Position numbers and translations under genes: made by a program. The notes under the pieces were generated by a model. That model made no database searches, was not told where the DNA came from, and saw only the letters and a list, made by a program, of their open reading frames with translations. This document shows, in pieces, positions 1-5,234 of a stretch of 5,274 nt of DNA. Numbering within the stretch: the stretch's first letter is position 1; each line of letters begins with the position of its first letter. The DNA comes from Methanosarcinales archaeon (GTDB taxonomy: Archaea; Halobacteriota; Methanosarcinia; Methanosarcinales; Methanosarcinaceae): positions 1 to 5,274 of the forward strand of contig JAAXQB010000247.1 of the NCBI GenBank assembly GCA_012329085.1. Direction: 5' to 3'.

Positions 1-92
1 ATAATCCCGAGGATATGGCTTTGCATAATGCATTTTAAAATTTCTCAGTATTCGTGCAACATAGCCTTCCACTATAAATAATATTAAATTCT

Positions 93-201
93 TTTTTAAT
101 AGCTCGTTCGGAAAGCTCGTTCTCGAAGAGAACGAGCGTATGAGAAAACCGAAGGTTTTCGACCAAACGAGCGTTAGTATATAACTTATAAAGTTATGTA
201 C
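93..201 (+). repeat. Hairpin-array repeat, element A
   Basis: This is a structured non-coding repeat of about 109 bases. An outer stem (gctcgtt 102-108 with aacgagc 166-172) encloses two perfect hairpins. The first is gctcgttctc/gagaacgagc (115-124/128-137), a 10 bp stem with loop GAA. The second is gaaaacc/ggttttc (144-150/154-160), a 7 bp stem with loop GAA. A third hairpin follows the outer stem: 177-187 with 191-201, 11 pairs including one T·G, loop ATA. The first 30 bases match 648-677 of element B at 25 of 30 positions, and the last 36 (166-201) match 827-862 at 27 of 36, both without gaps, while the middle differs. No open reading frame of note lies here. It could be a mobile non-autonomous repeat, a structured RNA or a protein-binding array; the sequence does not decide. 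Confidence 0.7.
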
Positions 202-204
202 TGA

Positions 205-225
205 GAGAAATTTTTTTAATTTCTC
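205..225. repeat. Hairpin next to element A
   Basis: This is an inverted repeat, gagaaatt (205-212) with aatttctc (218-225), an 8 bp stem with a T5 loop. It sits between element A and the transposase remnant, and its arms resemble those of the 791-815 hairpin in element B (aatttctcc/ggagaaatt). The end of the transposase homology (about 231) coincides with the edge of this hairpin, so the structure may mark the breakpoint where the rest of the transposase was lost. It is not a convincing terminator of any gene seen here. Confidence 0.5.
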
Positions 226-562
226 GTTAATGCTTTTACTTCTGAGGTCATCCAATTATCTTTTTTTTAAGCTTTTGTTTTAACTGTTCTTTTTTGTCTT
301 TATCCAGCTTTGGAGGTCTTCCTCCGCCAAAATTAGGGGCAAGTCCTTTATATCCTTCGGAATTCCATCGTCTGAGCCAAAGGTTGCCTGTTTGTTCTGA
401 TATGCACCATCTCTTGTATGTTTTCTGAACACCATCTCCGAGATATAATTGGTAGATAAAAAGAAGACATTCATACATATGCTTATTCGTTTCTTTTCGT
501 ATAAGTCAATTTAGCTCTTTTAAAGAGATGTGTTTTATAATTTCGATTTGTTGGTTGCCCAT
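216..562 (-). pseudogene. IS630-family transposase, N-terminal remnant (nonsense and frameshift)
   Basis: Read from ATG at 562-560, the frame gives 18 codons (start MGNQQIEIIK), an in-frame TGA at 508-506, then about 85 more codons to a TGA at 250-248. The region after the first stop has the helix-turn-helix wording of IS630-type transposases (CLLFIYQLYLGDG, LWLRRWNSEGYKGL, FGGGRPPKL). At the run AAA AAA AAG (268-260) the homology moves to the -1 frame, which reads DNWMTSEVKAL, the usual continuation of this family, and then stops at 218-216. Only the DNA-binding N-terminal third remains. The DDE catalytic domain, which would lie at lower coordinates, is absent and element A and its neighbouring hairpin lie there instead. 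The remnant cannot encode an active transposase. The family assignment rests on remembered motif wording, not a search. Confidence 0.75.
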
Positions 563-584
563 TTGATTATATTGGGGTTACATC

Positions 585-592
585 TTTAAATA
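585..592 (-). promoter_or_regulatory. Possible TATA box of the transposase remnant
   Basis: On the minus strand this octamer reads TATTTAAA. It is centred about 26 bases before the ATG at 562, the spacing expected of an archaeal TATA box if transcription starts at or next to the ATG. No purine-rich ribosome binding site precedes that ATG, which would fit a leaderless start. In so AT-rich a region the match could be chance. Confidence 0.25.
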
Positions 593-647
593 CTTTTGTC
601 ATGTACTATAATTATTAAAATATTAAAAATCTATCCAATATATAAAT

Positions 648-862
648 TTTTTGATAGCTCATTCAGAAAGCACATTCGAGACGAATGTGCGTAAACACTC
701 ATTCTTTTAGAATGAGTTTAAGAAAATCTTTGATAGCTCATTTGGAACAAATGAGCGTTACAGGAAATTCTCAAAGAGAATTTCCTTCTAAAAATTTCTC
801 CTTTGGAGAAATTTTGTTTTCGAACGAACGAGCGTTAAGATCTAACTTACAAAATTACACGC
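648..862 (+). repeat. Hairpin-array repeat, element B
   Basis: This is a second, longer copy of the element at 93-201, in the same orientation. An outer stem (gctcattc 657-664 with gaacgagc 826-833, one mismatch) encloses five hairpins in tandem. They are 670-690 (9 bp, loop AGA), 697-717 (9 bp, loop TTT), 736-756 (9 bp, loop GAA), 762-786 (11 bp, loop AAA) and 791-815 (11 bp, loop TTT). All five stems are perfect and all loops are three bases. The ends match element A while the inner hairpins do not. The first inner hairpin is gcacattcg/cgaatgtgc against gctcgttctc/gagaacgagc in A, with both arms changed in step. The 729-760 hairpin itself carries the end motifs (tagctcatt and gagcgtta), so it looks like a minimal copy nested inside. 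Confidence 0.7.
729..760 (+). repeat. Nested minimal copy of the hairpin element
   Basis: The segment reads tttgatagctcatt at its start and aatgagcgtta at its end, the same boundary motifs that open and close elements A and B, around a single 9 bp hairpin (736-744/748-756) with loop GAA. Its closing stem is GCTCATT/AATGAGC where element A has GCTCGTT/AACGAGC, a compensated G-C to A-T change. Confidence 0.5.
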
Positions 863-864
863 CC

Positions 865-885
865 AGATAAAATTTTATTTTATCT
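865..885. repeat. Hairpin directly after element B
   Basis: This is a perfect inverted repeat, agataaaat (865-873) with attttatct (877-885), a 9 bp stem with loop TTT. It has the same 21-base geometry as three hairpins inside element B and begins three bases after that element's conserved 3' end, so it may belong to the array. It is AT-only except for one G-C pair and would be weak as a terminator. Confidence 0.45.
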
Positions 886-941
886 AATTTTCATTTTTTA
901 TAAGAAAAATTGAGAAAATAAAATATACTTCTTGTTATGGC

Positions 942-973
942 ATAGAGTAAAAAGTATTACTTTTTATCTCTAT
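942..973. promoter_or_regulatory. Long inverted repeat, possible operator or RNA hairpin
   Basis: The arms pair as atagag-taaaaagt (942-955) with acttttta-ctctat (959-973), 14 pairs with a single bulged T at 967 and loop ATT. It is the longest stem in the window and lies about 145 bases before the predicted operon TATA box. It could be a regulator binding site, or the remains of another hairpin element. Nothing in the window encodes a regulator to pair with it. Confidence 0.35.
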
Positions 974-1030
974 CCTATCTGTAAAAATGTTAATATATGA
1001 TTACAACATATGAATAGAAAATGTTAGTAA

Positions 1031-1076
1031 ATCTGAAAAATCAGATGATTTTAAAATTTTATAAGTAAATTTTAAA
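1031..1076. promoter_or_regulatory. Two adjacent inverted repeats upstream of the promoter
   Basis: The first is atctga/tcagat (1031-1036/1041-1046) with an AAAA loop. The second is tttaaaattt/aaattttaaa (1050-1059/1067-1076) with a 7-base loop. They end about 40 bases before the predicted TATA box, a position where archaeal activators or repressors can bind. The second repeat is entirely A/T in its arms and could be chance. Confidence 0.25.
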
Positions 1077-1116
1077 GATTGTAGAGAATAATATAATACA
1101 TTAAAATTATATAATA

Positions 1117-1124
1117 TTTATAAA
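1117..1124 (+). promoter_or_regulatory. Probable archaeal TATA box of the transport operon
   Basis: TTTATAAA is followed by AA and lies 44-51 bases before the first ATG of the operon. A start site about 25 bases downstream (near 1147) would leave a short leader that still contains the ribosome binding site at 1154-1160. Overlapping A/T runs such as tatataata a few bases upstream are alternatives, so the exact box is uncertain. No other promoter is evident between the three genes, which fits one transcript. Confidence 0.4.
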
Positions 1125-1153
1125 AATAAATTAAAATATTCTATGTTAATATC

Positions 1154-1160
1154 AAAGGAG
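1154..1160 (+). promoter_or_regulatory. Ribosome binding site of the ABC ATPase gene
   Basis: AAAGGAG lies seven bases before the ATG at 1168. It is a strong Shine-Dalgarno match that fixes this start; the preceding sequence has no competing start with comparable spacing. Confidence 0.75.
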
Positions 1161-1167
1161 AAATAAA

Positions 1168-1863
1168 ATGATTCAAGCTAAAAATATAACAAAAATTTAT
1201 GGAATGGGTGACATCGAAGTAAAGGCTTTAAATGGTATCAATTTAGATATAAAAAGAGGGGAGTTTGTTGCTATACAAGGACCGTCAGGGTGTGGAAAAT
1301 CAACTCTTTTAAATATATTAAGTTGTCTTGAAATTCCAACAAGTGGAAAAATTTTAATTGATGGCATAGACACATCTAATTTAGATGAGGACGAATTAGC
1401 TAAAATTAGACAAAATAAAATTGGATATATATTTCAAACATACAATCTAATTCCAATTTTAAATGCATATGAAAATGTAATGCTTCCCATGTCATTTGTT
1501 GGAGATGATGATGGAGGGAAAAACAGCAAATCCTCTAAAAGAGCAATATCATTACTTAAAAGCGTAGGCATCCAAGATAGAATGGAGCATAAACCATCTG
1601 AATTAAGTGGTGGTGAACAACAGCGCGTAGCTATTGCCAGAGCATTAAGCAACAATCCATCAATTCTTATTGGTGATGAACCAACAGGCAATCTTGATAG
1701 TAAAACAGGTCGTGCAGTTATGGATATTCTAACCGATTTAAATAAAAGTGGGCTAACAATCATAATTGTCACTCACGATTCAACAGTTGCTAGTATGGCA
1801 AGTAGAATTATAAATATAAAAGATGGTAAATTTATAAATATGCAACAAATAAAGGAGAACTAA
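1168..1863 (+). CDS. ABC transporter ATP-binding protein, MacB/LolD type
   Basis: This 231-residue protein is the cytoplasmic ATPase of an ABC transporter and has a length typical of the family. All nucleotide-binding motifs are intact: Walker A GPSGCGKST (38-46), Q-loop glutamine 90 (FQTYNLIP), signature LSGGEQQ (146-152), Walker B ILIGDE with catalytic Glu171, D-loop NLDS (175-178) and H-loop His203. The wording DEPTGNLDSKTG and YGMGDIEVKALNGI is that of the MacB/LolD/FtsE-related group, whose partners are FtsX-like permeases. Such a permease follows two bases after the stop, and its ribosome binding site lies inside the end of this gene, so the pair is almost certainly co-transcribed and translationally coupled. 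The region 112-124 (DDDGGKNSKSSK) is a polar, low-complexity loop where the family is variable. The exported substrate (peptide, antibiotic, lipoprotein or metal-related ligand) cannot be read from this subunit. Confidence 0.93.
   Translation: MIQAKNITKIYGMGDIEVKALNGINLDIKRGEFVAIQGPSGCGKSTLLNILSCLEIPTSGKILIDGIDTSNLDEDELAKIRQNKIGYIFQTYNLIPILNAYENVMLPMSFVGDDDGGKNSKSSKRAISLLKSVGIQDRMEHKPSELSGGEQQRVAIARALSNNPSILIGDEPTGNLDSKTGRAVMDILTDLNKSGLTIIIVTHDSTVASMASRIINIKDGKFINMQQIKEN
1851..1857 (+). promoter_or_regulatory. Ribosome binding site of the permease, inside the preceding gene
   Basis: AAAGGAG lies within the last codons of the ATPase gene and eight bases before the ATG at 1866. It decides in favour of this ATG over the second ATG two codons downstream (1872), and suggests translational coupling of the two subunits. 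Confidence 0.7.
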
Positions 1864-1865
1864 TT

Positions 1866-3089
1866 ATGGCAATGAGATGGACAAATAAAATAAAACTTGC
1901 TCAGAAAAATCTCAAAGAATATAAAATACGATCACTTTTAACTCTTGTGAGTATCGCAATAGGTATTGCAGCAATAGTTTCTTTAATTATTGTAAGTCAA
2001 AGTATGCAAATAGCCGTGGGCGAAAGACTTGGTGGAACCGTAGATATTATTAGAGTATTACCCGGTCATGTAGTTCCCGGGCGAGATTTTGTTCCATATG
2101 GATCTTTTACTGAAACTGATAAATTGGAAATTGAAAAAATCGATGGTGTCATAGGTACATCTAATTGGATGATTGAAATTGCAGAAGTCGAATATAATGG
2201 AACATCTGCACCAGTGGAATTAATGGGCGGACATCCGAGAGATTTTAAAAATTTCATGGGGGGCGTTATTGAACTTGCAGAAGGGAGATTGCTTAAAGAA
2301 GGAGAAAACCGAGAAATAATACTTAGCACTTCAACTCTTGAACATATAAACAGATGGTTAAATTCCGATTTAAAAGTCGGTGATGTATTGAATATGAAAA
2401 ATCAAGAGGATGAAAAAATTGGATTTACAATAATTGGTATAATGGCTTATGACCTTGCAGGTGTAGAAGTTAGTCACCGTTTACTACTTAGTAAAGAAGC
2501 CATACAAGAAATAACGGGTACAGAAGATGTAATGCTTATGCTTGTGCGAGTCGATAATCCAGATCGTGCAAGAGAAATAGCTGAAATAATCGAAGATAAA
2601 TTAGATGAATTGAATAATGTAAGTGGATTGACTACAGCAGTTGCCGCAGGTAGAGTATTAGATCAAGTAGGATTGGTTTCACTTCTTATACAAGCGGTTG
2701 TTATAGGAATTGCTTTTATTGCACTTATTGTTGGATGTATAGGAATTATAAATACAATGTTAATGTCGGTTATTGAAAGAACTCGTGAAATTGGAATTAT
2801 GAAGGCAATAGGTGCAACAAAGAAAGATATTCTTTCATTATTTTTGATAGAGGCGACTATTGTTAGTTTTATAGGAGGGGTTTTAGGCGTAATGTTAGGT
2901 GTTGCAATAAGTCTTATTGTAAATATTGGAATTTCAAGATTTATTATTACTGATATGGAGTTAATCATTTCGCCCATAGTTTTGATTGGTGGTATATTAA
3001 TTGCGGTTGTGACTGGAATTATAGGAGGATTATATCCTGCAAAGCGTGCTGCCAATATGAAACCTATTGAAGCTTTAAGACATGAATGA
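1866..3089 (+). CDS. ABC transporter permease, FtsX/MacB type
   Basis: This 407-residue membrane subunit pairs with the ATPase just upstream. The layout is that of a MacB-like permease. There is a short cytoplasmic N-terminus and helix 1 at about 23-44, then a large extracytoplasmic domain at about 45-270 (MacB periplasmic core type). Three further helices lie at about 272-297, 322-352 and 368-390. The segment between helices 2 and 3, with SVIERTREIGIMKAIGATKK (301-320), is the strongly conserved FtsX-domain motif that contacts the ATPase. The C-terminus YPAKRAANMKPIEALRHE (390-407) is the usual end of the family. The gene looks intact and full length. No MacA-like adaptor or outer-membrane partner is present, as expected in an archaeon or a single-membrane cell. 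The role is probably mechanotransmission or export of a substrate at the outer face of the membrane; the substrate is unknown. Confidence 0.92.
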   Translation: MAMRWTNKIKLAQKNLKEYKIRSLLTLVSIAIGIAAIVSLIIVSQSMQIAVGERLGGTVDIIRVLPGHVVPGRDFVPYGSFTETDKLEIEKIDGVIGTSNWMIEIAEVEYNGTSAPVELMGGHPRDFKNFMGGVIELAEGRLLKEGENREIILSTSTLEHINRWLNSDLKVGDVLNMKNQEDEKIGFTIIGIMAYDLAGVEVSHRLLLSKEAIQEITGTEDVMLMLVRVDNPDRAREIAEIIEDKLDELNNVSGLTTAVAAGRVLDQVGLVSLLIQAVVIGIAFIALIVGCIGIINTMLMSVIERTREIGIMKAIGATKKDILSLFLIEATIVSFIGGVLGVMLGVAISLIVNIGISRFIITDMELIISPIVLIGGILIAVVTGIIGGLYPAKRAANMKPIEALRHE

Positions 3090-3098
3090 GGGGCAGGA
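3088..3098 (+). promoter_or_regulatory. Ribosome binding region of the P-type ATPase gene
   Basis: GAGGGG (3088-3093) overlaps the permease stop codon and lies 11 bases before the ATG at 3105; AGGA (3095-3098) lies 6 bases before it. Either can serve, and both are weaker than the AAAGGAG sites of the two upstream genes. The 15-base gap between genes contains no room for a separate promoter. Confidence 0.45.
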
Positions 3099-3104
3099 AT
3101 TGAC

Positions 3105-5234
3105 ATGTTTTATGAGATAGAATTATCCATAATGGGTATGGCTTGTGGAGATTGTGCTGTGAAATTAGAGAATCGCCTTAAAATACTTAATGGTATTGAG
3201 GAGGCATCTGTAAGCTTTACGCTTAATAAAGTAGTGGTAAAATATGATTCTGATGTTACTAATCCAGCCAATATAAAACGCATCATCTCATCATTTGGAT
3301 ATACTGTAGTTTCCGATGAAGATGATGCATCGGCTGCATCTGAGTCTAATCGATTAGAGATGGTTCGTGTTGTCACAGTTGGTTTTTTGCTTGCTATTTC
3401 ATGGATTATTCAGATAGTATTAAATGTTCCTTCCATTGTAACTGATTTAATGGTAATTGCAGCTATAATGGTTGGTGGTTATCCCATTCTATCAAATGCA
3501 ATAAGTGTCATTCTTCAAAAGAGTCTCAATGTCGATGCTTTAGTAATTATTGCTGCATCCGCAGCTATTGCTATAGGAAAATATTCAGAGGCAGGGATTG
3601 TAATATTCATTCTTCTTTTAGGAGAGTTTTTAGAAACTCTGACAGTTTCAAAAGCAAGTAATGCTATCAAAGGTTTGGCATCCTTGCTACCTAGCACAGT
3701 AAATCTTTTGAAAAATAATCAGGAGATTGAGGTGGTGCCCTCTGAAATTAAAATAGGGGATATCATTGTTGTGCGTCCAGGAGAACATATTGCCATAGAT
3801 GGGATAATAATCAAGGGAAATGCAACTATCGACCAGTCGCTAATTACGGGAGAATCAATGCCTATAGAAAAGTCAGTTGGTGATGAGGTTTATTCAGGAA
3901 CTATCAACAAGATGGGGGCTATTGAGGTAAGGGCGACAAATGTTGGCAAGAATACAACAGTGGCAAAGATAGAAAAAATGATTATGGAGTCTCAGGCAAA
4001 AAAAGCGCCTGTTGAAAGGATGGTTGACAGGTTTGCCAAATATTTTGTTCCCGCAATACTTGTTTTGGCTGTAATTGTTTATTTAATTACACAGGATATC
4101 TACCGGGCCATAACCGTCCTTATAGTGGCTTGTCCCTGCGCCCTTGTCCTTGGCACACCAACCGCAGTTGTTGCAGCTATAGGTTCGGCTGCGAGGAATG
4201 GTATTTTGATTAAAGGTGGAGAAGCCTTAGAAGCATCTGGCAGGATAAATGGAATTATTTTTGATAAAACAGGCACACTTACTGTAGGAAGTCCAAAGGT
4301 TACTTCAATAAAAGGAATTGGCAAATGTGGTCATAAAGAAGAGGATATTATACAGCTTGCCGCAACAGCAGAAAGATTTTCAGAGCATCCATTAGCAGGA
4401 GCCATATTGGACAAGGCAAAAGAGCATGAGATCGTCATTATGGCGTCTGATGATTTCAAGGTAAAAAATGGATTGGGCGTTGAAGTAAGATCTAATGGCA
4501 TGCATATTATTGTGGGCAATCGAGGTCTTTTAAAAGACAATGATATTGAACTTTCTCCTGAGATTGAAGATTACATGAATGCAAGAGAACAATTAGGCGA
4601 AACCGCACTGATAATAGTTCATAATATAGAGCAATGTGATAACGCAAAAGGTCTGCAAATCACTGATGATGATGATGATGATGGTGTTTGCTGTCAAAAA
4701 GAAGTGTGTGGTATTTTGGAGTTAATTGATCTACCCAAAGAACAATCTGCGAAGGCTATACAGTTGTTGCGATTAGATAGAGTAAAGAATATTGCTTTGT
4801 ACACAGGGGACAATCCTCGCACTGCTTCAGTCATTGCTCGCAAGGTGGATATTGATAAAGTAATTGCAGATCTTTCTCCAGAAGATAAAGCAAATAGAAT
4901 CAATGATTTAAAAGATGATGGTAGTGTTATTGCGATGGTAGGAGATGGTATTAATGATGCACCTGCATTAGCTGCAGCGGATGTAGGAATTGCAATGGGT
5001 GTCGTAGGAAGTGATATTGCCGTTGATGCTGCCAATATCGTAATTTTAAATGATGATATTTTGAGTGTGCCGAGTGTTATTGCATTAGGAAGAAAATCAT
5101 TGTCTGTAATTAAACAAAATCTTGCTTTTGCTATAATAGACTTGTTGCGATATAATAACCTTATAAAGATCTTAGTTTCTTTTACTCGCCCATACATTTT
5201 CAATTCATTAACATTCCAGATGATAGTTCCTTAA
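3105..5234 (+). CDS. Heavy-metal P-type (P1B) ATPase, C-terminally broken
   Basis: This 709-residue membrane pump exports a soft or transition metal ion using ATP. Domains in order: a heavy-metal-associated domain (about 3-70) with GMACGDC, Cys14 and Cys17; helices 1-4 (about 88-106, 110-130, 142-157, 162-178); actuator domain with TGES (248-251); helices 5-6 (about 313-358) with the metal-site CPC (343-345); phosphorylation Asp387 in DKTGT; SEHPL with His428; nucleotide site GLG (456-458); TGDN (567-570) and GDGIND (613-618). All catalytic motifs are intact. Family proteins then have helices 7 and 8. Here the match ends in NLAFAII (672-678) and is replaced by 31 unrelated residues and a stop, so the pump is almost certainly non-functional or severely altered. 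Helix 7-8 residues that separate Cu+ from Zn/Cd pumps are lost, so no copA or zntA name is given. An acidic, cysteine-bearing insert lies at 509-535. It is probably the third gene of the operon. Confidence 0.88.
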   Translation: MFYEIELSIMGMACGDCAVKLENRLKILNGIEEASVSFTLNKVVVKYDSDVTNPANIKRIISSFGYTVVSDEDDASAASESNRLEMVRVVTVGFLLAISWIIQIVLNVPSIVTDLMVIAAIMVGGYPILSNAISVILQKSLNVDALVIIAASAAIAIGKYSEAGIVIFILLLGEFLETLTVSKASNAIKGLASLLPSTVNLLKNNQEIEVVPSEIKIGDIIVVRPGEHIAIDGIIIKGNATIDQSLITGESMPIEKSVGDEVYSGTINKMGAIEVRATNVGKNTTVAKIEKMIMESQAKKAPVERMVDRFAKYFVPAILVLAVIVYLITQDIYRAITVLIVACPCALVLGTPTAVVAAIGSAARNGILIKGGEALEASGRINGIIFDKTGTLTVGSPKVTSIKGIGKCGHKEEDIIQLAATAERFSEHPLAGAILDKAKEHEIVIMASDDFKVKNGLGVEVRSNGMHIIVGNRGLLKDNDIELSPEIEDYMNAREQLGETALIIVHNIEQCDNAKGLQITDDDDDDGVCCQKEVCGILELIDLPKEQSAKAIQLLRLDRVKNIALYTGDNPRTASVIARKVDIDKVIADLSPEDKANRINDLKDDGSVIAMVGDGINDAPALAAADVGIAMGVVGSDIAVDAANIVILNDDILSVPSVIALGRKSLSVIKQNLAFAIIDLLRYNNLIKILVSFTRPYIFNSLTFQMIVP
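4665..4682 (+). repeat. GAT trinucleotide repeat (six units) coding for Asp6
   Basis: Six perfect GAT codons encode Asp521-526 of the P-type ATPase. They lie in a segment between the nucleotide-binding domain and the second half of the phosphorylation domain that is longer than usual for the family. Because the unit is three bases, slippage would change the number of aspartates without breaking the frame. Confidence 0.85.

Larger units (their letters stand above)
863..1116. other. AT-rich non-coding region upstream of the transport operon
   Basis: No open reading frame, tRNA or rRNA is supportable here. The stretch holds three inverted repeats worth naming (865-885, 942-973 and 1031-1076) and otherwise near-homopolymeric A/T sequence. 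Its base composition is more extreme than that of the genes on its right. Any regulatory input to the transport operon is most likely to lie here. Confidence 0.5.

Noticed and set aside
1..33. A minus-strand ATG at 33-31 open to the window edge
   Set aside because: Eleven codons without a clear ribosome binding site or recognisable sequence are not enough to call a gene.
3..38. Eleven codons ending at TAA 36-38 (NPEDMALHNAF) as the tail of a gene entering from the left
   Set aside because: It is plausible as a C-terminus but too short to support, and another plus frame is also open to 79-81.
280..474. A 64-codon minus-strand frame overlapping the transposase remnant
   Set aside because: It is a shadow in another frame; the IS630-like wording is in the 562-248 frame.
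93..862. CRISPR array
   Set aside because: The hairpins differ in sequence and lie next to each other without unique spacers of constant length, and there are no cas genes in view.
93..862. Integron attC sites, suggested by the recurring GCGTTA at the right ends and atctaac at 840-846
   Set aside because: The matching left-hand RYYYAAC box is missing in all copies, no cassette gene lies between the sites, and no integrase is present in the window.
685..870. A 61-codon plus-strand open frame beginning MCVNTHSFRM
   Set aside because: It runs straight through the hairpins of element B, has no ribosome binding site, and its repeated Ser-Leu-Arg-Asn composition follows from the palindromic DNA.
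2663..3106. A 147-codon minus-strand open frame opposite the permease C-terminus
   Set aside because: It is the antisense shadow of hydrophobic helices; the plus-strand frame carries clear FtsX motifs.
4100..4200. A locally GC-richer patch in the P-type ATPase as evidence of a recombinant segment
   Set aside because: It coincides with the CPC and GTPTAVVAAIG region, which is rich in Ala, Pro, Cys and Gly codons, so the composition is explained by the protein.
4694..5203. A 169-codon minus-strand open frame opposite the end of the P-type ATPase
   Set aside because: It is antisense to strongly conserved ATPase motifs (TGDN, GDGIND), is rich in Ser/Ile/Leu as antisense frames are, and has no recognisable domain.
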